A DNA stretch of 64,000 bases from Bacteroidota bacterium (GTDB lineage: Bacteria > Bacteroidota > Ignavibacteria > Ignavibacteriales > Ignavibacteriaceae): contig JAKAGZ010000003.1 in assembly GCA_021815365.1 (NCBI GenBank), forward strand, positions 1 through 64,000, read 5' to 3'. The notes under the pieces were generated by a model. That model saw only the letters and a list, made by a program, of their open reading frames with translations. It searched no databases and was not told where the DNA came from. Both the position numbers and the translations under genes were made by a program. Shown piece by piece: positions 8,560 to 16,405 of this stretch (positions within the stretch are counted from its first letter, which is position 1; each line of letters begins with the position of its first letter).

Positions 8560-8924
8560 AGTGACCGACTCGCCTCGCTGCGAAGCTGACGAAGCGGGTT
8601 CTGGTTAGCTGAAATTATTACCACGAAAATTGAAAATCATATTTTCGATTTTCCTGGTTAATTGTTAGCTTTGATTTATGGTAAATCGTATGCACGAAGC
8701 CGTTTCGGTATAGGCAGGCGATACTCCTATCGTAATTAGTCTTACGGTAACATTACGTTATACGTATCCGCTACACGATACGGGCTTCGCCACCGTAACC
8801 GCTTTACGAAAGAAATATCGGCGGAAAGGAAAGTAATTTACCTGACTTTTGGAGGTTGTGCTTTATACATAATATCCGGACATTTGCAGCGGTTAAGCTA
8901 GTGCCACCTTTTGAAAAAGGGGAA
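8560..8924. other. Structured, gene-free segment with nested inverted repeats
   Basis: No credible ORF is present. ACCACGAAAATTGAAAAT (about 8620-8637) folds against ATTTTCGATTTTCCTGGT (about 8641-8658) with two mismatches. CGAAGCC and GGGCTTCG bracket about 90 bp, and TAACCGC and GCGGTTA bracket another about 90 bp near the end of the helicase gene. Several TACGTTA/TACG-type words recur. The composition differs from the neighbouring genes. It could be a recombination or attachment-type region or a decayed element. I do not recognise a named family. Confidence 0.4.
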
Positions 8925-10898
8925 TTATATTTCTTCAAATCCAATTCCTGTTAAGTATTCAAATGTTGAATCGTAGAAAACAGGCAGGCGTGTATGATCT
9001 TCTCCATTTCCTTCGGGAACAACGATCACCATTCCTTGACGTGCTCTTGTAAGCAACACCCGATAAGCATTCTTGAGGTAATTTTGTCTTTCTGGTTTTT
9101 TAACCTTTTGCCAGCGATTTCCTCGAAATGACCAATGTTGCCAACAGTTTTTTGTATATCGAAAATCTGCATCCCACGTTACACACACCCAATCAAGTTC
9201 TAAACCTTGAATATGAAATTCTGTTGCGACGTCTTCAAGATAAAATGATGATCGAGTATCATCTTTTCCATTAAGGAACCAATGTATAGGATTCATTGGC
9301 GATTTAACAAATATGGATTGTGGTTTTAGTCTTTCTGCTTGTGAGGAAACAACAATTCCATATCTTTCAGTTCCACGAGCTCGTCTTTTCAACCATTGCT
9401 TTGCTTTTTTAATATCTCTAGTAATTACGATAGGATATTTTTCCTTTATTTCTTCATAAGTTTCTTTTGCTTCCTCAATGTTTATGTCAAGAATTTGTTT
9501 TACTAATAATGAGACATGTTCCGCTCGAAAAGAACGCAAAGAAACAGCAAGATGAAGTTCTTCTTTATATTTTACATTTTTACGCAATTTTAATTTTTCC
9601 AAAGTGTCTTCAGTATTATATTCACTATCGCTAAGTCTTGGAGAAATATAAATGTCCCAATCACTAAATTTTTTATCCAATGCATAAATCCATTCACTAA
9701 TTCCCGCTTCCCCTGTATTAATTTCTTGACCTCCACCTACTAAACAAACAATAACTGCCCAATCCTTATGACGGTCTAAACAAGAAATAAGAAATTCAGG
9801 TTCAGAAAAATTAAAATTGGCTATGTTCTTTTTACGTTTCATAAAATTTGAGGTTTGCTTTAAATTCCATGCTCGCTGTGCTTCATCAAATAGAGCAACA
9901 TGTTCTAACGGTGTTCCACTATCGCCGACATATTCATCTCTGAAGTTATGTACATTTTGGATAAACATCTTAACTTCACTAAACACTTTACCTTTTTTAA
10001 TTTTATTTCCCGCAAGTTTTTCCCTATTAACTTTGTCCTGTGTTAAAGCTTCTCTTAATATTGCAACTAGGGGACCATTTCCTGATAGAAAAACGCTATA
10101 GAGTTCATTGGTTTTATCAATGTGTTTTGTAGCTATGTTTAATCCAACTAATGTTTTACCAGCTCCAGGAACTCCTGTTACAAAGCATATTGATTTCCTT
10201 AAGTTAACTTTAGAATATCGAATAATTTCGGATATCGCATCTGATGTCAGATTAAGATTTATTGCTCCTGCATCCGTTCGAATAATATCTTTAACTGAAT
10301 GATTATTATATAATGCCAAAGCTGCTTCTATAATCGTAGGAGTAGGCTTATATCTTCCAGCTTCCCATTGATCAATTTCAATATTCTCACCATCCAAACT
10401 CTCAATTAATTTATGTAGTACTTCACCAAGCATTCTTGCATTAGTTTTTAATGTAGGTACAAGTTTATCATCGTGAGGTTTTATCTCAATAATTGATAGA
10501 GTGTCTTTTGCTTCAGTAGCTATTATAATTGGGACTATGAATTTATCATGACTTGTTTCGTGAAAATTTTTTAAATCTAGCGCATAATCAGTTGCTTGAT
10601 CTATTGCATAAGTTAAATATTTTTTTTCTCCGATTTTAAATTCTAAAACGAATATTACTGACTTGATAATAAGGAGAACATCTATCCGTTGTCCAATTCT
10701 TGGAATTGAATATTCAAAATAAATTTTACCTTCATAGTTCGGCAGGAAACTTTTAAGAATTTTAATTTCTTCTAACCAAGCTGCTTTTTGTAATTGTTCA
10801 TCAGAGAACTCACTACTTAAAGAGATTTTACCAATGATTTCTTCATTTGAAAGGCTAAGAAATTTAGTAATTGTATCAGAATAAAAAGCACGATTCAT
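8925..10898 (-). CDS. Nuclease-helicase fusion, DUF2075-type (candidate defence protein)
   Basis: 657 residues. The N-terminus has a PD-(D/E)xK-like nuclease core, RIDVLLII with VLEFKIG (D73, E86, K88). The centre and C-terminus form a superfamily-1-like helicase: Walker A GVPGAGKT (242-249), Walker [11 protein letters not shown] (DEAQ at 338-341), and a motif VI-like [12 protein letters not shown] near the end. This arrangement fits the DUF2075 (Schlafen-related) DNA/RNA helicase group, often encoded in restriction and defence islands. The substrate is unknown. The next gene upstream on the same strand is Mrr-like with only 35 bp between them, so they are probably co-transcribed. Its A+T-rich codon use is more extreme than in the housekeeping genes around it. 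Confidence 0.82.
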   Translation of the reverse strand: MNRAFYSDTITKFLSLSNEEIIGKISLSSEFSDEQLQKAAWLEEIKILKSFLPNYEGKIYFEYSIPRIGQRIDVLLIIKSVIFVLEFKIGEKKYLTYAIDQATDYALDLKNFHETSHDKFIVPIIIATEAKDTLSIIEIKPHDDKLVPTLKTNARMLGEVLHKLIESLDGENIEIDQWEAGRYKPTPTIIEAALALYNNHSVKDIIRTDAGAINLNLTSDAISEIIRYSKVNLRKSICFVTGVPGAGKTLVGLNIATKHIDKTNELYSVFLSGNGPLVAILREALTQDKVNREKLAGNKIKKGKVFSEVKMFIQNVHNFRDEYVGDSGTPLEHVALFDEAQRAWNLKQTSNFMKRKKNIANFNFSEPEFLISCLDRHKDWAVIVCLVGGGQEINTGEAGISEWIYALDKKFSDWDIYISPRLSDSEYNTEDTLEKLKLRKNVKYKEELHLAVSLRSFRAEHVSLLVKQILDINIEEAKETYEEIKEKYPIVITRDIKKAKQWLKRRARGTERYGIVVSSQAERLKPQSIFVKSPMNPIHWFLNGKDDTRSSFYLEDVATEFHIQGLELDWVCVTWDADFRYTKNCWQHWSFRGNRWQKVKKPERQNYLKNAYRVLLTRARQGMVIVVPEGNGEDHTRLPVFYDSTFEYLTGIGFEEI

Positions 10899-10933
10899 AG
10901 AGTTGTATCTTAAAAATTAAAGAAGGATGTAAT

Positions 10934-11839
10934 TTATTCTTCAACAAAATAATCTAAATCAATTTTTTTAAGCTCATAAACAAATGTATTGTTAACCCCT
11001 ACATTAAAATCAATCATATAATCTGCTAACTGTTCCCCATCAATCAGAATAATTTTAGAGTCAATTTTAGATGCAAAGTCGATTGCGTCTTTTGAAAAAT
11101 TTGAAGTAGTAATAAAAATTCCTTTCTTAGCCCTTTGCCCCTGTAGAGCACCGGCAAACTTTTGTATTTCGGGTCTACCAACTGTATTGCCCCATCTTTT
11201 TGCTTGAACATAAATAATATCTAAACCCAGACGATCCTCTTTTATTATACCATCAATTCCTTCATCACCTGATTTTCCTATAGCCTTCCCAGCATCTCTT
11301 AAACTGCCACCATATCCCATCTTTACTAAAACTTCTATAACAATTTTTTCAAATAAATTAGGGTCACATTTTTTTAAATGTTCAAGAACATCGTTAGCTA
11401 ATTCATTACGAAGGTTTTCGTATGCAATTTCAAAAGCTTCTTCCGGTGTTTTAGTCTGTTCTATTATATCTTCTGAGTTTTCTTCACGTTTTTTTCTTCT
11501 TGTTTTAAATTCTTTGAATTCTTCAAATTGTAAAAGATGTTTATTACTAATTTCCAAAGGGTTAGTTTGTAAAATCTTTTTGCCTCTTTCAGTAATCTTA
11601 AATACACCCCTTTTTGGCGTTTCCAACAAACCTGCGCTTTTTAGATATGTTCTTGCCCAACCAACACGATTAAAAAAGACTTCTTGATGACCACTTGGTA
11701 ACAATTCTTTTCTTTCTTCTCTTGTTAAATTAAATTGATCTGCAAGAAATTCTACTGTGTCATGAATGGTATGTTCTTTTTCATCAGAGGCAAATTTTAG
11801 AACAGGTAACATTAAAGTTTGATAATCAGGGATAGCCAT
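10934..11839 (-). CDS. Mrr-type restriction endonuclease (type IV-like)
   Basis: 301 residues from the ATG at 11839; a TTG two codons upstream is also in frame, but GAGGG is well spaced from the ATG. Residues about 1-95 are the winged-helix Mrr N-domain (TLMLPVLKFASDEKEHTIHD, ITERGKKIL). A linker rich in Lys and Glu follows. Residues about 160-280 are the Mrr catalytic domain, with FEKIVIEVLVKMGYGG, the acidic GDEGIDG (D196) and VQAKRW (Q212, K214), and GIFITTSNFSKDA. Mrr enzymes cut modified (methylated) DNA. No methyltransferase is nearby, in line with a type IV enzyme. It pairs with the nuclease-helicase downstream. Confidence 0.88.
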   Translation of the reverse strand: MAIPDYQTLMLPVLKFASDEKEHTIHDTVEFLADQFNLTREERKELLPSGHQEVFFNRVGWARTYLKSAGLLETPKRGVFKITERGKKILQTNPLEISNKHLLQFEEFKEFKTRRKKREENSEDIIEQTKTPEEAFEIAYENLRNELANDVLEHLKKCDPNLFEKIVIEVLVKMGYGGSLRDAGKAIGKSGDEGIDGIIKEDRLGLDIIYVQAKRWGNTVGRPEIQKFAGALQGQRAKKGIFITTSNFSKDAIDFASKIDSKIILIDGEQLADYMIDFNVGVNNTFVYELKKIDLDYFVEE

Positions 11840-11915
11840 ATTCAACCCTCTTAGGTTTTTTTATTTAAATTCTTAATGAAAGTTAACCACTTCAACTCAT
11901 TTATCAAATAAAAAC

Positions 11916-12149
11916 CTAATACCCTCTCCCCCTCTTCTTTTCTTCCATCAGCGCTTTCAGCAGTTTCCCTTTCGTTCCCAGAAACCCGATGTTTGCTTTA
12001 ATTTCTTCTGCCGTAACAAGGGGCAATATCTTTATTCCGTCTTTCTCCTCAATAAAGCACACCCGTGCGCCGGACTTCAGGTTGTACTTTTTCCTTAACT
12101 CCAAGGGAATGGTTATTCTTCCGCCGGAAGATAGTTTTAAGAATTTCAT
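11916..12149 (-). CDS. AbrB/SpoVT-type antitoxin or regulator
   Basis: 77 residues. The swapped-hairpin DNA-binding domain is at the N-terminus: LSSGGRITIPLELRKKYNLKSGARVCF, followed by a basic tail (EEKKRGRGY). Such proteins are usually the antitoxin of a VapBC pair, encoded just upstream of a PIN-domain toxin. Here the next gene downstream is the Mrr endonuclease 76 bp away, and no PIN domain is present. It may be an orphan, or it may regulate the Mrr/helicase cassette. The ATG has a fair RBS (AGGT, then A-rich spacing). Confidence 0.78.
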   Translation of the reverse strand: MKFLKLSSGGRITIPLELRKKYNLKSGARVCFIEEKDGIKILPLVTAEEIKANIGFLGTKGKLLKALMEEKKRGRGY

Positions 12150-12493
12150 TTTTTTTACCTGTTCAGTCAGGGAAAAATATTTTCCTGTAAATCATTAAAC
12201 CCCTGATGGAATATTTTTCCTTTGCCTTAATGTTATTGAACAATTCAAGCTGTCTTTCTTTCAGGAATATACGATGCTATCGTATAAAAAATCAAATAAT
12301 TATACGATGGGGTTTTATAATTATTTGGTCTTCAGCAAGTCCCCTCCCAGTTTACAGCAAGAAAATAAAAACGCAGACACTGATTACGGATTATCACTTA
12401 TGTTTAGCTGACCCCTGCTTCAAAAAATGTGTACACTTCAAAATAAAAATATGCTATCTTTGTACAAAGTATTTCGGGAAGATTAATGCAATA
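12150..12493. promoter_or_regulatory. Intergenic control region with two palindromes before the MNT/HEPN pair
   Basis: ATACGAT-GCT-ATCGTAT (12269-12285) is a perfect 7-bp palindrome with a third half-site ATACGAT at 12302-12308. CAAATAATTATA (12293-12304) pairs perfectly with TATAATTATTTG (12316-12327), 12 bp, with the ATACGAT half-site running into the loop. The arrangement suggests an operator, plausibly for autoregulation of the toxin-antitoxin pair. An ORF frame runs through here but has no coding character. Confidence 0.45.
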
Positions 12494-12817
12494 ATGACTG
12501 CAAGAGAAAAATATATTATCAACCGCATAAGAGAAAGGGTAAGAGAGAAAGATTATTCAGCCGAAGTTATTCTTTATGGCTCACACGCAGCCGGCAAGGC
12601 AAGAGAAGATTCTGACTGGGATATATTAATTCTCCTCGACAAAGAAGAGGTGGACTTAAAAGTAGAACAGGATTACAGGCATTATTTACTCGACCTCGAG
12701 CTTGAAATTGGTGAACCAATTTCTGTTACAGTTCATTCTAAAAAAAACTGGGAAACCAGGTATTCCGTAACTCCACTTTACCATAGCATCAGCAATGAGG
12801 GAATTATTTTAACTTGA
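12494..12817 (+). CDS. MNT-type minimal nucleotidyltransferase (antitoxin)
   Basis: 107 residues from the ATG at 12494. The frame extends upstream to 12206, but that part has no family similarity. The active-site motif GSHAAGKAREDSDWD gives G29-S30 and D41-x-D43 of the polymerase-beta-like nucleotidyltransferase fold, and LEIGEPISVTVH supplies the later strand. MNT proteins neutralise their HEPN partner, in studied cases by adding AMP to the toxin. The 3' end overlaps the HEPN gene by 4 nt (TTGA), so the two are translationally coupled. Confidence 0.87.
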   Translation: MTAREKYIINRIRERVREKDYSAEVILYGSHAAGKAREDSDWDILILLDKEEVDLKVEQDYRHYLLDLELEIGEPISVTVHSKKNWETRYSVTPLYHSISNEGIILT

Positions 12818-13200
12818 GCGGCAATGTCAATGATTATATAACCTATCGTCTGGAAAAGGCTAAGCAGACTTATTCCGATGCAAAGATTCTGGCTGAAAAT
12901 AAAAGCTGGAATTCCTGTGTTAACAGGTTATACTATGCTTGTTTTTACTCAGTAAGTGCTTTACTAATTAAAAACGGGACTGTAGCTAAATCACATAACG
13001 GAGTAAGAACTGTATTCTTCCGTGAATTCATCAAAACTGAAAAAGTACATAAAGATTTCGGTAAGCTTTATTCCGATTTATTTGATTGGCGAAATAAAGG
13101 AGACTACGCTGATTTTATTGACTTTAAGGAACAGGATGTGTTACCTCTGCTTGAAAAAACAGATCAGTTTATAGAGGTACTTGAGAAGCTGATTAAATAG
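12814..13200 (+). CDS. HEPN-domain protein (toxin partner of MNT)
   Basis: 128 residues, all helical. The HEPN pattern is clear: NRLYYACFYSVSALLIKNG (37-55), then a charged helix and FDWRNKGDYADF (90-101). R93 followed by D97-Y98 replaces the textbook R-x4-6-H RNase motif, so RNase activity is uncertain. The start is a TTG overlapping the MNT stop; ATGs just downstream are out of frame. A pair of MNT and HEPN genes is a recognised type VII-like toxin-antitoxin arrangement. It lies in the accessory stretch next to the restriction genes. Confidence 0.85.
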   Translation: MSGNVNDYITYRLEKAKQTYSDAKILAENKSWNSCVNRLYYACFYSVSALLIKNGTVAKSHNGVRTVFFREFIKTEKVHKDFGKLYSDLFDWRNKGDYADFIDFKEQDVLPLLEKTDQFIEVLEKLIK

Positions 13201-13280
13201 ATTTTAAATCATATTTAGCTTTTCCCTCCCTCTTTTCCCAGAGCTGTAGCTTGATTTCTTCCCTTCCATTTGTCTGCAGC

Positions 13281-13400
13281 TCACTTCTCCATCAGCCACT
13301 TCCAGACGGGCTTTACAAATATTTTTCTTTTATCAGGATCAAGTTTATCGGTCTGGTTAAGAGTAAGTATTATTCCGGTTTTTAATTTAGTATAATCCAT
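13281..13400 (-). CDS. Small hypothetical ORF, possibly a gene remnant
   Basis: 39 codons from ATG at 13400 (MDYTKLKTGIILTLNQTD and onward), ending in KWLMEK. It reads like protein sequence (polar/hydrophobic alternation, Trp pair near the end), and the frame continues beyond the stop with further charged codons. It could therefore be the start of a decayed gene. No family is recognised and expression is doubtful. Confidence 0.25.
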   Translation of the reverse strand: MDYTKLKTGIILTLNQTDKLDPDKRKIFVKPVWKWLMEK

Positions 13401-13569
13401 TTAATATAACCCGCCTTCTGACAGGAGAATGTCCAATAGCCAGAATTTAACGGATGATAATCAACCATTCAGTGGATGATTATCATCCACGTAATGGACG
13501 ATTTGCATTGACAGGTAAAATTTAGAACCGCCTTTCACACAGTTACCGGCTTTTGGAAGAAATATTTTT
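13401..13569. repeat. 12-bp palindrome in gene-free stretch
   Basis: GGATGATAATCA (13452-13463) pairs exactly with TGATTATCATCC (13477-13488) around a 13-nt loop. A further imperfect TGGA/TGGACG repeat flanks it. It could be the terminator of HEPN or a repeat element. Nothing else is seen in the 369-bp gap apart from the small ORF. Confidence 0.45.
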
Positions 13570-14694
13570 TTACTGTGAATATGTTATCCTGTAGATCACT
13601 CCGCCGTAATCATCGGAGACGAGCATTGAGCCATCGGGCATTACCTGCAGGTCAACCGGTCTTCCTGAAACAGAATCGCCTTTAAGCCAGCCTTCTGCAA
13701 AAGGTTTGTAGCTGACCGGTTTGTTGTTCACTAATTTTACGAGTGTGACCCTGTAACCAATCTTCTGACTCCTGTTCCAGCTTCCGTGTTCGGCGATAAA
13801 AATCTGGTTTCTATATTCTGAAGGAAACATATTGCCGGTGTAAAATCTCATACCGAGTGCTGCAACGTGAGGACCAAGCTCCTGTGCAGGCGGAGTATAT
13901 TGCGAAGGGTCTTTCCCTTTTCCGAAATCAGGGTCAGGCTGATTGCTGCCGTAAAAATACGGGAAGCCGAAATTCATTCCCTGCACCGGCGCATAATTCA
14001 ATTCATCGGGAGGAATATTATCACCGAGAAGATCTCTTCCGTTATCGGTAAACCAGAGTTCATTGGTTTGAGGATTCCAGTCAAATCCTACCGTGTTCCT
14101 GATACCGCGCGCAAAAATTTCAAGTCCGCTTCCGTCGGCATTCATTCTCATGATCGAAGCATAGGGGTCAGGTCTTTCGCAGACATTGCACGGTGCGCCG
14201 ACAGGAACGTAAAGCTTTCCATCGGGACCGAAACGGATAAATTTCCACCCGTGATGAGTGTCTGAAGGGAAATTGCTATTAACAACAACAGGCTGCGGCG
14301 GATTTTTTAATTTAGCTTCGATATTGTCATACCTTAAAACACGGTTTACTTCTGCAACGTACAGAGAGCCGTTTCTGAATGCTACTCCGTTCGGCATTTT
14401 TAAACCTGAAGCGATCGTAATTACTTCATCAGCTTTATAATCTTTATTTGTGTCGAGTATTGCATAAACTTTTCCCGTGCCTCTCGTACCGACAAATAAA
14501 ATTCCGTTCGGTGACAATGCCATTGAACGCGCACCGTCTACGTTATTAGCAAAAACATTTATGTGAAATCCGGGCGGGAGTGTAATTCCGGAATTATCTG
14601 AGCCGCTCGTCTGTTGACTATTTGGATTGCAGGAAAGAGTAAAAACAAAAAGTGATATCGAAAGATAAACCAGCAGACTGTTTTTTGTATTCAT
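13570..14694 (-). CDS. PQQ-dependent sugar/sorbosone dehydrogenase-like lipoprotein
   Basis: 374 residues from the ATG at 14694, chosen because GGAGG lies just upstream and the protein then begins with a lipoprotein signal (hydrophobic stretch ending FTLSC, lipidated Cys at about 22). The rest is a six-bladed propeller of the soluble glucose dehydrogenase/sorbosone dehydrogenase family: LPPGFHINVFANNVDGARSM, GTRGTGKVYAI, THHGWKFIRFGPDGKLYVP, IRNTVGFDWNP and ELWFTDNGRD. The family oxidises sugars with PQQ in the periplasm. Substrate and PQQ supply cannot be judged here. An alternative start 27 codons upstream would spoil the signal peptide. Confidence 0.88.
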   Translation of the reverse strand: MNTKNSLLVYLSISLFVFTLSCNPNSQQTSGSDNSGITLPPGFHINVFANNVDGARSMALSPNGILFVGTRGTGKVYAILDTNKDYKADEVITIASGLKMPNGVAFRNGSLYVAEVNRVLRYDNIEAKLKNPPQPVVVNSNFPSDTHHGWKFIRFGPDGKLYVPVGAPCNVCERPDPYASIMRMNADGSGLEIFARGIRNTVGFDWNPQTNELWFTDNGRDLLGDNIPPDELNYAPVQGMNFGFPYFYGSNQPDPDFGKGKDPSQYTPPAQELGPHVAALGMRFYTGNMFPSEYRNQIFIAEHGSWNRSQKIGYRVTLVKLVNNKPVSYKPFAEGWLKGDSVSGRPVDLQVMPDGSMLVSDDYGGVIYRITYSQ

Positions 14695-14848
14695 AGTTCC
14701 TCCACAGATTATTACGTCACTTTGTTCACTGCTAAATTTTGCCGGCGTTATGACCTTATGAAAAATGAATTTCACGCAAAGACACTAAGAGTAAGCTCTG
14801 ATAAAATTTCTTTCTATGTAAGTCACTAATTCATATCTGCAAAACCAT

Positions 14849-15034
14849 CTACTGGTCAGCAGGCGGCATAACGATCATTAAAATAATGTAAACAAGAATA
14901 CCGGGAAAAGCAGCGCTGAAGACTGAAACAAGAACGTATAAAATCCTGACAACAGTCGGGTCCCAGCCCTGCCATTCGGCGATTCCGCCGCAAACGCCCG
15001 CTATCATTTTATTGCGTGATTTTTTTAGCTGCAT
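14849..15034 (-). CDS. PspC-domain small membrane protein
   Basis: 61 residues made of one PspC domain: KSRNKMIAGVCGGIAEWQGWDPTVVRILYV, then a membrane helix VLVSVFSAAFPGILVYIILMIVMPP. PspC family proteins sense envelope stress in some bacteria; short stand-alone forms like this are common in Bacteroidota and are uncharacterised. It is followed on the same strand by the sugar dehydrogenase gene and preceded by the LytTR gene, with wide gaps, so it is probably independently transcribed. Confidence 0.88.
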   Translation of the reverse strand: MQLKKSRNKMIAGVCGGIAEWQGWDPTVVRILYVLVSVFSAAFPGILVYIILMIVMPPADQ

Positions 15035-15263
15035 AAATACTCCCTCATTATAAATTGCTGAAAATAAATTTGTATTTAAGATATTGAATTATCTTTAAAT
15101 AAGACAGCGGAAATAGGATAGAAGGGATATGGAATATGTTATATGGAGTATGGAATATGTAAAAGGGAGATGATGTTTTTTAAGCGATAGTGGCTGCGAC
15201 CATATGCTGACTGCGATTTTAAATCTGATGTGCTGAAAATAACGAACCAGTAAGATTAAAAAT

Positions 15264-15872
15264 TTATCTGAATCTTTCTTTCAGCTTTGAAGCATATCTT
15301 CTGCTCATCTGGAAAGGCTCTTCCCATCCGTGCAGGTAAACGTGATATGCATAGTTGAACCACTTTTCTACTTTCTCTACATACTCTAAATTAACTATTG
15401 TAGACCTGTGTATCCTTGCAAAATATTTACCCGGGAGTCTTTCCTCCCATTCGATCATCGGGCGGAGAACTAATAATTTTTTATCATCTGCTGTGCAGAT
15501 ATATGTATAATCTTTTTCTGCTGTTATACATTGAATGCTGCTTACCTTTATAAATCTTGATGTGGAATTTACAGTGATGAACAGCCTGTCATCTAACTCT
15601 AACTTACTGCCGTATGAACCGGCGGATCTTGTTCTTTTCTCTGTCTGTTCTGCTGGTCTGCCGGTATGTTCTTTTAAAGGGATGATCCTGGAATTGCCCT
15701 GCCTTGCTGCGCTGTCATTTGTTCCATTACCGTTATAACTATGTTTGCTGTTTGCTTTCATTATTTTTCCATTCCCTGTATGACCGTTAGTGCCTGTTGA
15801 TTTAATTTGTACCTCAATAGATTCACCCTCTTGAGTAGTTGTTTCATCTGTCTTCATATTGTTTTGCTGCAT
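15264..15872 (-). CDS. LytTR DNA-binding transcriptional regulator without receiver domain
   Basis: 202 residues. The first 90 or so are low-complexity and polar (Thr, Gly, Asn, Lys rich) and probably disordered. Residues about 95-200 form a LytTR domain: ITVNSTSRFIKVSSIQCITA, DYTYICTADDKKLLVLRPM, LPGKYFARIHRSTIVNLEYV and FQMSRRYASKLKERF. LytTR domains bind DNA and usually follow a response-regulator receiver. Here the receiver is replaced by the disordered arm, so the activating signal is unknown. No sensor kinase is adjacent. The region upstream has only short AT-rich words. Confidence 0.88.
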   Translation of the reverse strand: MQQNNMKTDETTTQEGESIEVQIKSTGTNGHTGNGKIMKANSKHSYNGNGTNDSAARQGNSRIIPLKEHTGRPAEQTEKRTRSAGSYGSKLELDDRLFITVNSTSRFIKVSSIQCITAEKDYTYICTADDKKLLVLRPMIEWEERLPGKYFARIHRSTIVNLEYVEKVEKWFNYAYHVYLHGWEEPFQMSRRYASKLKERFR

Positions 15873-16105
15873 AATCTTGTAAATGAATTTTTTATTTTAA
15901 TTAAGATTATTCAAGTTCTATACCAACTACTAATTATAAGACGAAAGGTTATTTGGACAGATAAAATTGCTTTTTCAAGCAGATTTCATAATAATTTTTT
16001 GACGGAAGTCTAACGACAAAAGGAAACATAAAAGGACGAGTGGTTAGTTTTAAGATTGAAAATTTATTTTGTTTTAATGTGAGACAGGAATTTGCGGGAT
16101 AGAAT

Positions 16106-16399
16106 TCATTTAATCCACTTCTCTAATATGCTTTGAAACATAACGGGATCAAATTCAAAAAATGAATATTCCGCTGCATTATTTTTAACATAAGGATCAT
16201 CTTCAAAAAAAATTTTTATTTCATCTAACGATCCAGCCCTCGCCGCTACGATCCCGCCTGTACGCGGATTCATTGGACCGGAAAAAAGCAGAAGACCTTT
16301 ATCATAACCACTCTGCAGGAATTTTCTGTGAGCCGGCAGTATCTCATCTATCCGTGCCAGCGGTGCTGTATATTTAACATGGATTATAAAGTGCTTCAT
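16106..16399 (-). CDS. YciI-like protein
   Basis: 97 residues, one YciI-like (dimeric ferredoxin-like) domain: HFIIHVKYTAPLARIDEILPAHRKFL, LLFSGPMNPRTGGIVAARAG and FFEDDPYVKNNAAEYSFFEFDP. The His and Asp positions typical of the family are present. The biochemical role of YciI proteins is unsettled. Its start lies 6 bp after the end of the upstream NagZ-type gene, so they are probably in one transcript. Confidence 0.85.
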   Translation of the reverse strand: MKHFIIHVKYTAPLARIDEILPAHRKFLQSGYDKGLLLFSGPMNPRTGGIVAARAGSLDEIKIFFEDDPYVKNNAAEYSFFEFDPVMFQSILEKWIK

Positions 16400-16405
16400 A
16401 GTTCT

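Noticed and set aside
8800-8905. Integron attC site (TAACCGC ... GCGGTTAAGC)
   Set aside because: Orientation of the TAAC/GTTA words fits, but pairing extends inward instead of outward, no integrase is seen, and the inner L-boxes are missing. Listed only as structured DNA.
12206-12493. N-terminal extension of the MNT protein
   Set aside because: The frame is open but the codons give no similarity, include many rare-looking Cys/Ile runs and cover the palindromic control region. The family start is at 12494.
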